Source: Paenibacillus sp. H1-7 (GTDB lineage: Bacteria > Bacillota > Bacilli > Paenibacillales > NBRC-103111). From it: a DNA stretch of 64,000 bases. Made by a program: the position numbers and the translations under genes. The notes under the pieces are model-generated. The model was not told the origin of the DNA, did no database searches, and saw nothing but the letters and a program-made list of their open reading frames with translations. Location: assembly GCF_022354825.1 (NCBI RefSeq), contig NZ_CP031168.1, forward strand, positions 4,713,501 to 4,777,500, written 5' to 3'. Below are positions 1 through 8,762 of this stretch, piece by piece (position 1 is the stretch's first letter; each line of letters opens with the position of its first letter).

Positions 1-137
1 TCCTTGAACGCAATCTGGATAAAGTACAATGGTTTGTACCTGAAGATAATGTAGTAAATTAAAGCCGGTACAATAAAAAGAAATATTTGATACTTAGAAT
101 AAAACATCTGAATTTTGTAAAACTTGTTGTGCTCCAT
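1..137 (-). CDS. ABC sugar transporter permease, LplB-like (5' part only)
   Basis: This is the first 45 codons of a minus-strand gene that runs off the left edge, so it is too short to appear as a long open frame. The translation from the ATG at 137 shows a short basic cytoplasmic start, then a first membrane segment with the pattern FLFIVPALIYYIIF followed by RYKPLYFIQIAFK. That is the characteristic N-terminus of LplB/YtcP-type carbohydrate ABC permeases, which form the channel of binding-protein-dependent sugar importers. A GGGGAG ribosome site lies 6 bases upstream. It follows the response regulator on the same strand and probably serves the binding lipoprotein at 4622-5938. The family call is fairly safe, the substrate unknown. 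Confidence 0.75.
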   Translation of the reverse strand, partial: MEHNKFYKIQMFYSKYQIFLFIVPALIYYIIFRYKPLYFIQIAFK

Positions 138-155
138 CTTATCTCCCCTTTGGTA

Positions 156-169
156 TGTAACCGCATACA
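156..169. promoter_or_regulatory. cre-like CcpA site before the permease
   Basis: The 14 bases TGTAACCGCATACA match the Bacillus cre consensus TGWAANCGNTNWCA at all but one position. They lie 19 bases upstream of the permease start codon. Three other binding-protein genes in the window carry similar elements. Binding by CcpA is inferred only. Confidence 0.4.
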
Positions 170-265
170 TTTGATACTTACAGTATACGTTGCACCCCAA
201 TAAAAAACAGAAGGTGAAACACCCCAAAAAGGTGGATATTTTTACGAAGTAAGCCGGTGTAAATT

Positions 266-1768
266 TTACTTGCAATGCCTGCGATATTCCCTTGGCCCCA
301 TCTTCTTTAATTGGGTGAACAGCTTGCTAAAATGCTTCTCGTCCGAGTAACCGACTTCTTTGGCAATTTCATAAATTTTCATTTCGGTTCCAGCCAACAA
401 TTGGGAAGCTGTTTCGATTCGTTTCGTTATCAAATACTTGGAGAATGTCATTCCGGTGTACTCTTTGAATTTGGAGGATAAGTAACCCGGACTGAAATAA
501 AACTGCCGTGCGACATCTTCCAGGTTCAAATTGGTCGTATACATCCCATCCACATATTCTTTAACGGATGATATGCTTTCGTTCTTTTGCTGCTGAAATC
601 TACGATTAGCAAGGATGCATTGTTCTTTTACAATTTGAAGCATAGGAGCTTCTAAATCCGTAATCGAATCAAATTCATTCAAAGAAAGGGTTTCATTCTT
701 TTTGACTTTAGTAACTTTTTCGAATTGAGCGACAATCTGAAAGCATAAATACTTTATATCCGAGACATTTATATTTTTATTTAAGCAGCCTTCGGCAAAC
801 ACCGTCTTCATCCAGCTGATCAGATTTTCCGTGTCACCGGTATAGACCCAGTTGACCCAATGCATATTTGAAGCCATTTTAAACTGAGTGCTCGTATCCT
901 GCCCCTGCCAACTTCCATAAAATAAGACGGACCGTGTTGAGTTAGCTGAATCTCTAGCTCTAAGATAATCGGTCGTCTTCATTGCTTCATTGAAGCTACG
1001 AGGAATTTCCGAGATGTGAGGCTTGATGGACCCAATTCCGATTTTGTATGCGGTAACCATCATATCGCACAAATAAGACTCAATGATGTGAATCGACTCT
1101 ATTATTTTATTATGAAAGAGTTGGATTTCATCGTTCTCCTTAATGAAAATAATATAGATATAGCGGTTTTCCTGTTTTAACATCATCTTTAGGGGAATTT
1201 TGATTTGGCTTAATCTATTCACATCTAATGGATGGAGCGAAGGAAGCCATATACTTGCCACGCTATAATAAGATTTCTCCGCAGCTCGATTGAGCTCTGA
1301 GCTCAAATAGCCCTTAATATATTGTTGAAACGTAAAATCGTTTTTGAGCATCAAAAGCTCATTGTATTGTCGGCTCTCCTCCTGCTTGTGGGACAAGACG
1401 TGATACAACTTCTTTAAGCATTCCTCCAGCTCCGGAAACATAGTCAGTTTTATGATATAGTCGAATGCCCCTTCCTGAATTCCTTTTTTGGCATAAGCGA
1501 ATTCGTCGTACCCGCTAAGCAGAATAACCTCTGTTTCAGGATGCAAGCATTTAAACTTCTCCAGCACTTCTAGTCCACTTAGGTCAGGCATATGAATATC
1601 CATAATAACCGCTTCCGGCTTATGCTCCTGGAACAGCTCCAGTGCCTCTTCACCATCAGCGGCAACGGCCACCAGTTTAAATCCCAACGCCTCCCAATTT
1701 ATGGAGCTGCACAACCCGTCTCTAATGATCCTCTCATCATCCACGATCATAAGTGTAAACTTGTTCAT
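266..1768 (-). CDS. YesN-like AraC-type response regulator
   Basis: A 500-residue cytoplasmic transcription regulator and the output half of a two-component system. Residues 1-120 form a receiver domain with the acidic pair DDE near residue 10, the phospho-acceptor Asp57 in VIMDIHMP and a conserved lysine in YIIKL. The middle (about 130-395) is the poorly conserved linker usual in YesN proteins. Residues about 400-498 form an AraC-type double helix-turn-helix ending in LKKMGPREYRR. The start codon overlaps the end of the kinase gene by 4 bases (ATGA), so the pair is translationally coupled. Such pairs usually activate a nearby sugar ABC transporter operon, which fits the binding protein upstream and permease downstream. 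The inducing sugar cannot be read from sequence. Confidence 0.93.
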   Translation of the reverse strand: MNKFTLMIVDDERIIRDGLCSSINWEALGFKLVAVAADGEEALELFQEHKPEAVIMDIHMPDLSGLEVLEKFKCLHPETEVILLSGYDEFAYAKKGIQEGAFDYIIKLTMFPELEECLKKLYHVLSHKQEESRQYNELLMLKNDFTFQQYIKGYLSSELNRAAEKSYYSVASIWLPSLHPLDVNRLSQIKIPLKMMLKQENRYIYIIFIKENDEIQLFHNKIIESIHIIESYLCDMMVTAYKIGIGSIKPHISEIPRSFNEAMKTTDYLRARDSANSTRSVLFYGSWQGQDTSTQFKMASNMHWVNWVYTGDTENLISWMKTVFAEGCLNKNINVSDIKYLCFQIVAQFEKVTKVKKNETLSLNEFDSITDLEAPMLQIVKEQCILANRRFQQQKNESISSVKEYVDGMYTTNLNLEDVARQFYFSPGYLSSKFKEYTGMTFSKYLITKRIETASQLLAGTEMKIYEIAKEVGYSDEKHFSKLFTQLKKMGPREYRRHCK

Positions 1769-4422
1769 GTCTCCAACCTCCGCAGTGGCAGTCTGATTTT
1801 CATTTTAATGTGAGTACCTGTCCCCTTGGCACTTCTAATTTCCAGTCCGCACCCTTCGCCGAATTCAAGGGTTAATCTTTCATGAACATTGGACAATCCG
1901 CAATGAGCGGATTGTGCTTTGTTGTACATCGTGTGAATTGCGTTTGCTAATTGAACAGCATCCATTCCTTTACCATCATCTTCGATAAGGATGATTAAGT
2001 TATTGTTTTCTGTTATTTCGCTGGAAATTCTGATTGTTAATACCCGATTCTTTTCCATCGCATGGTGAATCGCGTTTTCTACGATCGGTTGCAAAATTAA
2101 CTTAGGAACGAACACCTTGTAGTAGGCTTCATCTACATTAACCTGAAAAACCAGTTGGTGCTCAAAGCGGATACTTTGGATTTGAATATAATTTTGTACA
2201 TGCTCCAGCTCCTCTTCAAGCGTAATTAAATCTCTTGACCCAGATAAGCTTGTTTTCAGAAATTTGGCTGTTGCTACAAGCATCTTACTCGCTTCCTCGG
2301 ACTTCCCTGTTTTGAGCAGCAGCATGATGGAAGTGAAGATATTTTGCAGAAAGTGCGGATTGATTTGCGACTGCAAAGCTTTGAACAAGAGCTTATTGAT
2401 CCGTTTTTCCATTTCTAAGTTTTCGTTCTCTTTAGTCATTAGCTCAATCGATAAGGATTCCAGCCGACTTAGCATATTGTTGAAATTGTAGGCTAGAACA
2501 ACAAATTCAAAGTCATGCTCCGTACCGCGTAATCGAATGGACTGATCATGCGGATATCCTTCCATCAAGTGGATCGCCCTTCGTACCGGAGCGGTCATAC
2601 GCTTACCCAATAGGTAAGAGGCAATAATAATAATGCAGAGCATGCAGGAAATCTCAATCAAATATAGGATGATAAAAATATACCGCTGCTCTTCCCAGGA
2701 GGCCGGAACAAACAGACCTAGATTCCACTCTTCCAGGTCATGAATCGGAATTGTGGAGAACAACGTTTTTTGACCCTTGACGGTTATATATTTATGATCA
2801 ATCGGATCTCCTATCATTTCCGCGCCATGCTTGCGTATATATTCGGTATACTTGTGATCCATGGGTGAACTAATCATTTGGACATCGTCGTTATCACTTT
2901 TACGGTTCATGAGGTTAACGGCTGATGTACCTGCTGCATGCCGCTGGTTATCTAGAACACTGTTGATTCCGAATTCAATGTATCCCATGTACTTAAACAG
3001 GTTCGATTTATCAAGCGTATTGGCTAAATATTTGATTTCCTTTTTCATAACCAATAAGGGCTGTGTAGGTGTAATCGCCGGTTTATTTTTCGTATTGGAG
3101 AACACAAGCCGGTTATGCGCATCGTAGATGGAAATATAACTTAAGCTCTTATCAATGACACCCTTCCTAATTAAAGTATCCGAGAAGTCCCGGCTCCTTT
3201 GTAGCGAATCCCCGTTAACATTCATCATTAGCTCTTGAAATTCTCTATTAAGAATCAAATAACTCATATAAGAATGGTACGATTGCAGGTTATTTTCTGT
3301 TCTTTTTGCGGTCTGTTTGAACATTTGAATGTTAGCTTGTCGTGAATTCTCTTCAATAACTTGGTCGAAATGATAATATGAAATAAGAATCATGCTGAGT
3401 GTAGGAATAATTATCATGGAGAAAAAAAGAAACAGCTTTTTATACGCACTTGAGTGCTCTCTATAAGTTGTAATGTAGCGGTGAATTGATTCACGTTCTT
3501 CGAATCCCTTTACCTGCTTAAGCTTCTGAATGAAATCATACACCGGTCTTAAAATCATTCCCGTATTAAAATGGGATATCGCAGCAAATACAATGAATAT
3601 AATCAACCCATAACCAACAAGCTTCCACACGATTTGATTGATGCTATGGTCGACTGGACTAATATCCCGCAATAAAAAGTATTTGTTTCCATCTTTATTC
3701 TTAACGGAGACGATCTGATTTTCGAGTCGAAACGTCACGCTAGCCCCGGGATCAGGCTCAGTAAATCGATGATTTAAAAGATCATCTGTCTTTTGTTGAT
3801 CACCGTATATCACTTGATGTTTCGCGTTAAGCTTATTTAATTGTAGATCGCTTTGGTCGAGGAGCTTCTGAAAATCCAGTACTGCAATAAGGTAAGCCCC
3901 CTCTTGTATCGGTGCTATTATTAAGTTTTCTTCAAAAAAATCGCTCTGTCCGTATTTCCAATCTTCCTTCAATTGAGTCCATATGTATTCGTTTAGTGAC
4001 TGAGTAGCCGCTCTCTCATCCATGTCTTCTGTATATGAAATCACTTCATTCGCCAAGGAAGTCCCGATAAGCACTTGATTTTGGTATAAAAAGATACCCT
4101 TGAATTCTCTATTGGAATACAGGAACGTTCGCAGCTCGGAATTGAAGTCAAAGGCCTTTCTTAGAATGAAATTGCTGTCTTTAACGTCGACGCTGTCAAA
4201 ATGAAATTGGAAGTCATCCATAAATAATTGAAACTTTTCCTTGCTCTTATTAATGGAATTTTCCATTGTTTCAAGATTGATCGACAGTTCGCTTTCGTTC
4301 GACAGCTTTATGTTATCGATGATTAATTTTTGGGATACAAAATAACTAATGAAGGAAGAGATTGCCATGAAGGCAAGCGTAAGTCCTAGAAACAATCCGT
4401 TTAACTTCATCCTGAACGACAC
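1765..4422 (-). CDS. YesM-like sensor histidine kinase with two tandem sensor modules
   Basis: An 885-residue membrane histidine kinase, about 300 residues longer than typical YesM proteins. A first module has a membrane segment at about 7-30, an extracellular part and a second segment near 268-290. A complete second YesM-like module follows: membrane segment near 335-357, extracellular domain, segment near 605-630, HAMP, the His_kinase motif QSQINPHFLQNIF with the phospho-accepting His near 685, and an HATPase domain with DDGKGM near the C-terminus. The GTG start is preferred because AAGGAG lies 7 bases upstream; an internal ATG at 4410 has no comparable spacing. It is coupled to the YesN-like regulator and sits downstream of a sugar-binding lipoprotein. 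Probable role is sensing extracellular sugar, directly or through that lipoprotein. Confidence 0.9.
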   Translation of the reverse strand: MSFRMKLNGLFLGLTLAFMAISSFISYFVSQKLIIDNIKLSNESELSINLETMENSINKSKEKFQLFMDDFQFHFDSVDVKDSNFILRKAFDFNSELRTFLYSNREFKGIFLYQNQVLIGTSLANEVISYTEDMDERAATQSLNEYIWTQLKEDWKYGQSDFFEENLIIAPIQEGAYLIAVLDFQKLLDQSDLQLNKLNAKHQVIYGDQQKTDDLLNHRFTEPDPGASVTFRLENQIVSVKNKDGNKYFLLRDISPVDHSINQIVWKLVGYGLIIFIVFAAISHFNTGMILRPVYDFIQKLKQVKGFEERESIHRYITTYREHSSAYKKLFLFFSMIIIPTLSMILISYYHFDQVIEENSRQANIQMFKQTAKRTENNLQSYHSYMSYLILNREFQELMMNVNGDSLQRSRDFSDTLIRKGVIDKSLSYISIYDAHNRLVFSNTKNKPAITPTQPLLVMKKEIKYLANTLDKSNLFKYMGYIEFGINSVLDNQRHAAGTSAVNLMNRKSDNDDVQMISSPMDHKYTEYIRKHGAEMIGDPIDHKYITVKGQKTLFSTIPIHDLEEWNLGLFVPASWEEQRYIFIILYLIEISCMLCIIIIASYLLGKRMTAPVRRAIHLMEGYPHDQSIRLRGTEHDFEFVVLAYNFNNMLSRLESLSIELMTKENENLEMEKRINKLLFKALQSQINPHFLQNIFTSIMLLLKTGKSEEASKMLVATAKFLKTSLSGSRDLITLEEELEHVQNYIQIQSIRFEHQLVFQVNVDEAYYKVFVPKLILQPIVENAIHHAMEKNRVLTIRISSEITENNNLIILIEDDGKGMDAVQLANAIHTMYNKAQSAHCGLSNVHERLTLEFGEGCGLEIRSAKGTGTHIKMKIRLPLRRLET

Positions 4423-4480
4423 TGAATCACTCCTTGAACACAGGATGCGGAATTACTAACTCAAGGTTTCAAAGTAGTAA

Positions 4481-4511
4481 CAGGCCAACCAGAATAGTTC
4501 TGGCTAGCCTG
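4481..4511 (-). other. Intercistronic hairpin between binding protein and kinase
   Basis: CAGGC pairs with GCCTG around an inner CCAGAA/TTCTGG stem. It lies between the binding lipoprotein and kinase genes on the minus strand. There is no proper U-run behind it, so partial termination or mRNA processing, allowing more lipoprotein than kinase, is more likely than full termination. This is inference from structure only. Confidence 0.35.
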
Positions 4512-4621
4512 CTAATACGAGAATGCCGCTGTTACGCAGCATTAGGAGCATCTGGCATCACGATCTCGTGTTACCGCGAGACGTACGACTTCCCGCAAGA
4601 TTTCATCGCTTATTGTTATCT

Positions 4622-5938
4622 TTACTTCGACGCAGCTTTTTTCTCCTGATCGATCATCAGATTTATTCCTTCATTCAAATCGCGCAAAGCCGTGTTGACA
4701 TCTTTCAAATCTTTAATGTATGCATTGAATTCTTTGGAAACGAGGCTTGAGGTGGGTACCGATACCAGCTTGGCGTCGCGGGCCCGACTTACTTTTACCG
4801 GTTTGTTGACGTACAGAGCGCCGGTGTTTTTCCCCTTCAGCTTGGCAAAATCTTGTCCGTATGCTTTGCGAATCTCTTCGTTGTCCAGCACTGTGCCGTA
4901 CCCCGTTTTGCTGGCCATCATTTGCATCTCGTCGGTCAATAAAAATTCGATCAGCTTGAACGCTTCAACTTTATGCTTGCTCGAGCTCATGATGTAGTAA
5001 AACCTTGGGTTTAGTTGGGCGTTCAAACGAGGCGCCTCCGCCATAGTAGGCAGCGATACCATGTCCCAATTGACGAAATCGTCAGGAAAGCTCTCGATCG
5101 CAGCCGTTACATCCGCATGCATCGCGGAAATCCGGTCTTTCGTAAAATCGTTCACTTCCACGGGGCGGCTGCGGTCTGTCAGCGGCTTACTCATGGGCAG
5201 TTTGTAAAATTGACCGAACGTTTTGAATATCGAGCGCCATTGGTCAGTATCCATAATCGCCTGATTCTCCTTCGGATGCAAATATGGAGCGGCCAACTGA
5301 TTGTTATCGAATAAATAGGGAAAATTCATCGTCATTCCTTTATACTGAATGCCGGCGTCTTCTCTGGTTAGCTTGCGCGCCAACTCATAAGTCTCGTCCC
5401 ATGTCATCCCGTCTTTCGGATACGCAACGCCGAATTTGTCGAAGACGTCCTTGTTGTAAAAAAGAACGGGTGTGAACGTTGTCACGGGAAGGCCGTAATA
5501 GGTGCCTCCGAGCGATTCTGATGCAGCGCGGATGATATCTAAGTATGCAGGATCGAGCCTGTTCATATTGAAGCCCGTTTTTTTTATCAGCTCGGACATA
5601 TCATATTGCATATTATATTTGATGATTTCATTGTTCAAACCGCTTAACCCTTGATAATACACATCTGGGGGTTGTCCTGCTGCTATGAGATCCTCTAGTT
5701 TTCCGCCTGCCGTATTCCCTGCATAAAATTCAACAGTGATATGTGGAAATTTTTGCTTTACTTTATCGCTTGTCAGACGCTTCTGGAAGTTATTATCTCC
5801 ACTAAAAAATCTAAGGGTAATCGGCTCAGGCGGCTTTAATCCATCCCCCTTCTCTCCTGTTTCATCTGAGCTGCAGGCGGACAGGAATAAAGCTGACAAA
5901 CCTAGAAACATTACCGAGACACTCATTTTACTAGGCAT
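4622..5938 (-). CDS. Extracellular sugar-binding lipoprotein of an ABC importer
   Basis: A 438-residue family 1 extracellular solute-binding protein that would capture a sugar or oligosaccharide outside the membrane. The N-terminus is a lipoprotein signal peptide with the lipobox LSAC near residue 22, followed by an acidic, flexible linker. The central block LFYNKDVFDKFGVAYPKDGMTWDE is the family hallmark and recurs in three other proteins of this window. AAAGGAGAG stands 7 bases before the ATG. The next genes downstream encode the kinase, regulator and permease, and upstream lie the sulfatase and the GH88 remnant. The likely ligand is therefore an uronic-acid-containing or sulfated oligosaccharide, but that rests on context. 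Confidence 0.92.
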   Translation of the reverse strand: MPSKMSVSVMFLGLSALFLSACSSDETGEKGDGLKPPEPITLRFFSGDNNFQKRLTSDKVKQKFPHITVEFYAGNTAGGKLEDLIAAGQPPDVYYQGLSGLNNEIIKYNMQYDMSELIKKTGFNMNRLDPAYLDIIRAASESLGGTYYGLPVTTFTPVLFYNKDVFDKFGVAYPKDGMTWDETYELARKLTREDAGIQYKGMTMNFPYLFDNNQLAAPYLHPKENQAIMDTDQWRSIFKTFGQFYKLPMSKPLTDRSRPVEVNDFTKDRISAMHADVTAAIESFPDDFVNWDMVSLPTMAEAPRLNAQLNPRFYYIMSSSKHKVEAFKLIEFLLTDEMQMMASKTGYGTVLDNEEIRKAYGQDFAKLKGKNTGALYVNKPVKVSRARDAKLVSVPTSSLVSKEFNAYIKDLKDVNTALRDLNEGINLMIDQEKKAASK

Positions 5939-5989
5939 AAAAAAGCTCTCCTTTGCATTTTGATTATGGAATGACCTTCCACATAATTA

Positions 5990-6003
5990 AGAAAGCGTTG
6001 TCA
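5990..6003. promoter_or_regulatory. cre-like CcpA site before the binding lipoprotein
   Basis: AGAAAGCGTTGTCA differs from the cre consensus TGWAANCGNTNWCA at the first base only. It lies 52 bases upstream of the lipoprotein start codon, just after the GH88 remnant and its terminator-like hairpin. This suggests that the lipoprotein-kinase-regulator-permease unit has its own catabolite-controlled start. Confidence 0.4.
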
Positions 6004-6027
6004 TCTCATTTTTTAAAAATAGGGTTT

Positions 6028-6044
6028 GGACGCCGGTGGCGTCC
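6028..6044 (-). terminator. Terminator-like hairpin after GH88 remnant
   Basis: A perfect 7-base GGACGCC/GGCGTCC stem with a 3-base loop lies 8 bases beyond the stop codon of the broken GH88 gene. A T-rich stretch follows on the minus strand after a short A/C tract. It is probably a weak intrinsic terminator of the sulfatase-GH88 unit. Confidence 0.5.
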
Positions 6045-6051
6045 CCCCTGT

Positions 6052-6728
6052 TTACCAGAACAGCTCCGTCTGTCCGCGCAGCTTCGCCAGCGCTTCGACG
6101 AAATAGTAATCTCCGTAGATCAAGCCGACGTCGATATTTTTGTTGGCAGGCCAGTGGCCCGTGCCGTGAGGCAGAATCGCTTCGTCGCTCGCGTCCCAGA
6201 TCGCGTAACGCTCCGCCATCGACTTCAAGATGCGTCTCGCCGACGTCCCGTACAATCGGCCTTCTTCCGCAGGCAGCAGCTCTTCCAGCAGCAGCAGACC
6301 GCTCGACGCAATCGCCGCAGCCGAGGAGTCTCTCGGCGCCCCCTCCTGCGTCGTCAAGCGGAAGTCCCAGTAAGGAACGAGGTCTTCCGGCAAATTGGCC
6401 AGGAAGAAGTGGGCTACCTTCTTGCTCCCCTGCAAGTACTTATCGTCCTTCGTATACTTGTAGCACAGCGCCAAGCCGTACAGTGCCCATGCTGCACCTC
6501 TCGCCCACGCCGATTCCGGTGCGAAGCCTTGGCCTCCCAATGCGCCGACGCGCTCCCCGCTCTCCGGATCGAACTGGACGATATGATAGACGGAGCCGTA
6601 TTATCGTATTTGCCTTCCTTGGACACGTGCGGAAATCCCGCTCCGATCGTCCGGCTCGTTTGACCGATCTTGGCTGCTGCCTTGCTCCATGCTTCCTCAA
6701 TCCATTGTGCGTTCGGTTGTACACTCAT
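6052..6728 (-). pseudogene. GH88 unsaturated glucuronyl hydrolase, internally deleted
   Basis: GH88 enzymes cleave the 4,5-unsaturated uronic acid from disaccharides made by polysaccharide lyases. Here only the two ends survive. The start at 6728, with AAGGAGAG upstream, encodes about 43 residues of a GH88 N-terminus (RTIGAGFPHVSKEGKYD). At about 6600 the reading frame switches to a C-terminal part beginning YGSVYHIVQFDPESGERVG, followed by GGQGFAPESAWARG and the GDYYFVEAL end. Roughly the central 150 residues of a normal protein of about 370 are gone and the join is out of frame. An internal ATG at 6540 could only give a C-terminal fragment. It lies 32 bases after the sulfatase gene. Family assignment is good, and activity is very unlikely. 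Confidence 0.85.
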
Positions 6729-6760
6729 TCTTGCGTTCTCTCCTTAAGATACAAGTTCTC

Positions 6761-8218
6761 TTATACTTTGAATAGCTCGTAATCGGCCAAAAATCGCTCG
6801 TACAGCCCATCCGGCAGCGCCAGCAAATCGTTCGTATCGCGCATGTGCCGTCTTAAAGCTTCCAGCATGGTTTCGATACGGAGGCCATGTTCCTCCGACT
6901 GAAACGCCAAATTGGTCATTTCCTGCGGGTCGTTCGTCACATCGTACAGCTCGATGAACATTTCATCCTTGAAAATATCGACGATCAGCTTGTAATCTCC
7001 CTCGACCACGCACCGCTGGAAGTTGCTACGCGCCCCGTTGCCGTCGAACTGGATGAAGATCCGCTCGCGTTCGAGCTTCTCCCGCTCTCCGCGCAGGAGC
7101 GGCATCAAGGAGAGGCCCGATACGCCGTCCGACGTCTCGATGCCGAGATAATCGCACAGCGTAGGAAGCACGTCGACGCTGCTGACGAGCTCGCCGGAAC
7201 GGGTTACAGCCGGAGTGAACCCGGACGGAAACTTCATGTACAGCGGCGTTTTCACCGATTCCTCGTACATGCACATCTTTTGCCAAAGCCGGTGCGAGCC
7301 GAGCATTTCCCCGTGGTCGCTGGTGAACACAATCAGCGTGTTGTCGTACAAGCCCTCCTGCTTCAGCTCGAATACGAGCCTTCCAACGCAATAGTCGAGC
7401 AGCGCGACAAGTCCGGTATACACCTTCCAGATGCGCTCCCACTCCTCGCGCGTGTAGGAAGATCCGAGCATCCCCGTCAGGTTGTACAGCTGAAGCGGCG
7501 ACTGGTTGTCGGCCCATACGCCGACGTTATCCGGCAGCTTCACGTCCCGGATCATCGAATACCACGGCTCGGGTATGTCGAGTGGTGGATGCGGCGCGAG
7601 GAACATCGCGTTCAGCGCGAACGGCTTGCTGCGGTCTCGGCTGCGTATCGCCTTGAGCGAATCGTTGAGGATGAAGCCGTCGTAGAAGTAGTCGAGCTCC
7701 TCCTCATATCGGCCGATAGTCGGGATCGAGTATTTGCGCTTTCGCGTAATTTTGCCGAAGGCAAGCTCGGGTACGAGACCCTGAAAAGCAGGTCCACCCG
7801 GTTTCTTTTTGCCGTTGGCCTTCAAGAACGATTCATACCGCTGCTCCAGCTGCAGCCAATGGGTTTTGCTATCTTCGCTATGCTCCAGCTTCGGCTCGGT
7901 GAACAGATGCTGCTTGCCGGTATGCCAGCTGTCCCACTGCTCCTCCAGCAGCGAATACCAATGCTCATGCTCGGGGCGAACCATGCCGTGCTGCTTCTCC
8001 TGCTCCTCCCACGGGTTGATCAGCGAGCCCGTCACATTCGGATACTTGCCGGTAAAAAAAGCTCCTCTAGCCGGGACGCATAACGGTGATGCGCAGTACG
8101 CCCGGTCGAAGACAACGCTCTCCGCCTTCAGCTGATTAATGTTCGGCGTATGCTCCCCGAACGCATCCCAGCGGAGCTGGTCGGCCATGATGACGACGAC
8201 ATTCAGCTTCTCGCTCAT
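6761..8218 (-). CDS. Cys-type sulfatase (arylsulfatase A family)
   Basis: A 485-residue sulfatase that would hydrolyse sulfate esters from sugars. The N-terminus MADQLR supplies the metal-binding Asp-Gln pair. The signature C47-V-P-A-R51 is the site where the Cys is converted to formylglycine, so a formylglycine-generating enzyme is needed elsewhere in the genome. The motif TSDHGEMLGSH near residue 305 supplies further metal ligands. There is no signal peptide, so it probably acts in the cytoplasm on imported oligosaccharides. The start overlaps the stop of the upstream heparinase-like remnant (ATGA), with GGAGGG 8 bases before it. The family is clear; the glycan (chondroitin- or heparin-type sulfate) is inferred from PL8, GH88 and heparinase-like neighbours. 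Confidence 0.92.
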   Translation of the reverse strand: MSEKLNVVVIMADQLRWDAFGEHTPNINQLKAESVVFDRAYCASPLCVPARGAFFTGKYPNVTGSLINPWEEQEKQHGMVRPEHEHWYSLLEEQWDSWHTGKQHLFTEPKLEHSEDSKTHWLQLEQRYESFLKANGKKKPGGPAFQGLVPELAFGKITRKRKYSIPTIGRYEEELDYFYDGFILNDSLKAIRSRDRSKPFALNAMFLAPHPPLDIPEPWYSMIRDVKLPDNVGVWADNQSPLQLYNLTGMLGSSYTREEWERIWKVYTGLVALLDYCVGRLVFELKQEGLYDNTLIVFTSDHGEMLGSHRLWQKMCMYEESVKTPLYMKFPSGFTPAVTRSGELVSSVDVLPTLCDYLGIETSDGVSGLSLMPLLRGEREKLERERIFIQFDGNGARSNFQRCVVEGDYKLIVDIFKDEMFIELYDVTNDPQEMTNLAFQSEEHGLRIETMLEALRRHMRDTNDLLALPDGLYERFLADYELFKV

Positions 8219-8478
8219 TGTGCGTTCCCTCCTTCGCCGAACCGAGCTTGATCAGCGTCTCCGTGTCCGCGGTAGCTCAACCGGATTTGTCCGGCTGCGG
8301 CTGTCCACGTCCAGTGCAGCACGCCGCTCTCGTCGGTCACTGTTTCCGTGGCAAGGTGCCGCCGCTCCCAGGCCGCTCCTTGCGAAGCCGGTGATTCCAG
8401 CTCCGCCGGCACATGCTGTCGCCGCAGAAACAACCTTGGATGCTCCGGAGGCGGGGTAAACGTTGGTTTTTGATACAT
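8215..8478 (-). pseudogene. Heparinase II/III-like remnant, in-frame internal deletion
   Basis: An 87-codon frame with a good start (GGAG 8 bases upstream of the ATG) that is far too short for the protein it resembles. The first 30 residues, with EHPRLFLRRQHVP, look like the beginning of heparinase II/III-family proteins. The last 50, with LHWTWTAAAGQIRLSYRG, resemble the beta-sandwich end of the same family. A normal member has 600 or more residues, so nearly all of the catalytic alpha barrel would be missing while the frame is kept. It is translationally coupled to the sulfatase by an ATGA overlap and heads that operon. A genuine small protein cannot be excluded, and the family link is only moderate. 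Confidence 0.5.
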
Positions 8479-8762
8479 AAGTTTGTTCTCCTATCATTAA
8501 ATTTGATCACCAGAATGGGTAAATCCCTCTAACTTACATGTACTTTTGAAGCAGGCATGAGTGTTAGTCGCACGTCCCTCCTTCTGTCGATTTGATGATC
8601 TCGGGTACATCCTTCTCTTGTATTAATCCCCTTGTGAGCTCATAATTGTTGTTCTATAATACTTTTAAAATATCATGCACTTTTCAAAAAGCGAATGTCC
8701 AAATAATCGTAATACTTGTATAAATGTCGCATTCCTAGTATATACATCCGAGGAGGATTGCA

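Noticed and set aside
5953..6782. Two overlapping plus-strand frames of about 240 codons
   Set aside because: They lie opposite the GH88 remnant in GC-rich sequence and have low-complexity Arg/Ser-rich translations.
6887..8083. Long plus-strand open frame of 398 codons
   Set aside because: It is antisense to the sulfatase gene, which has clear motifs and a ribosome site; the plus frame has no recognisable domain and an Arg/Leu/His-rich shadow composition.
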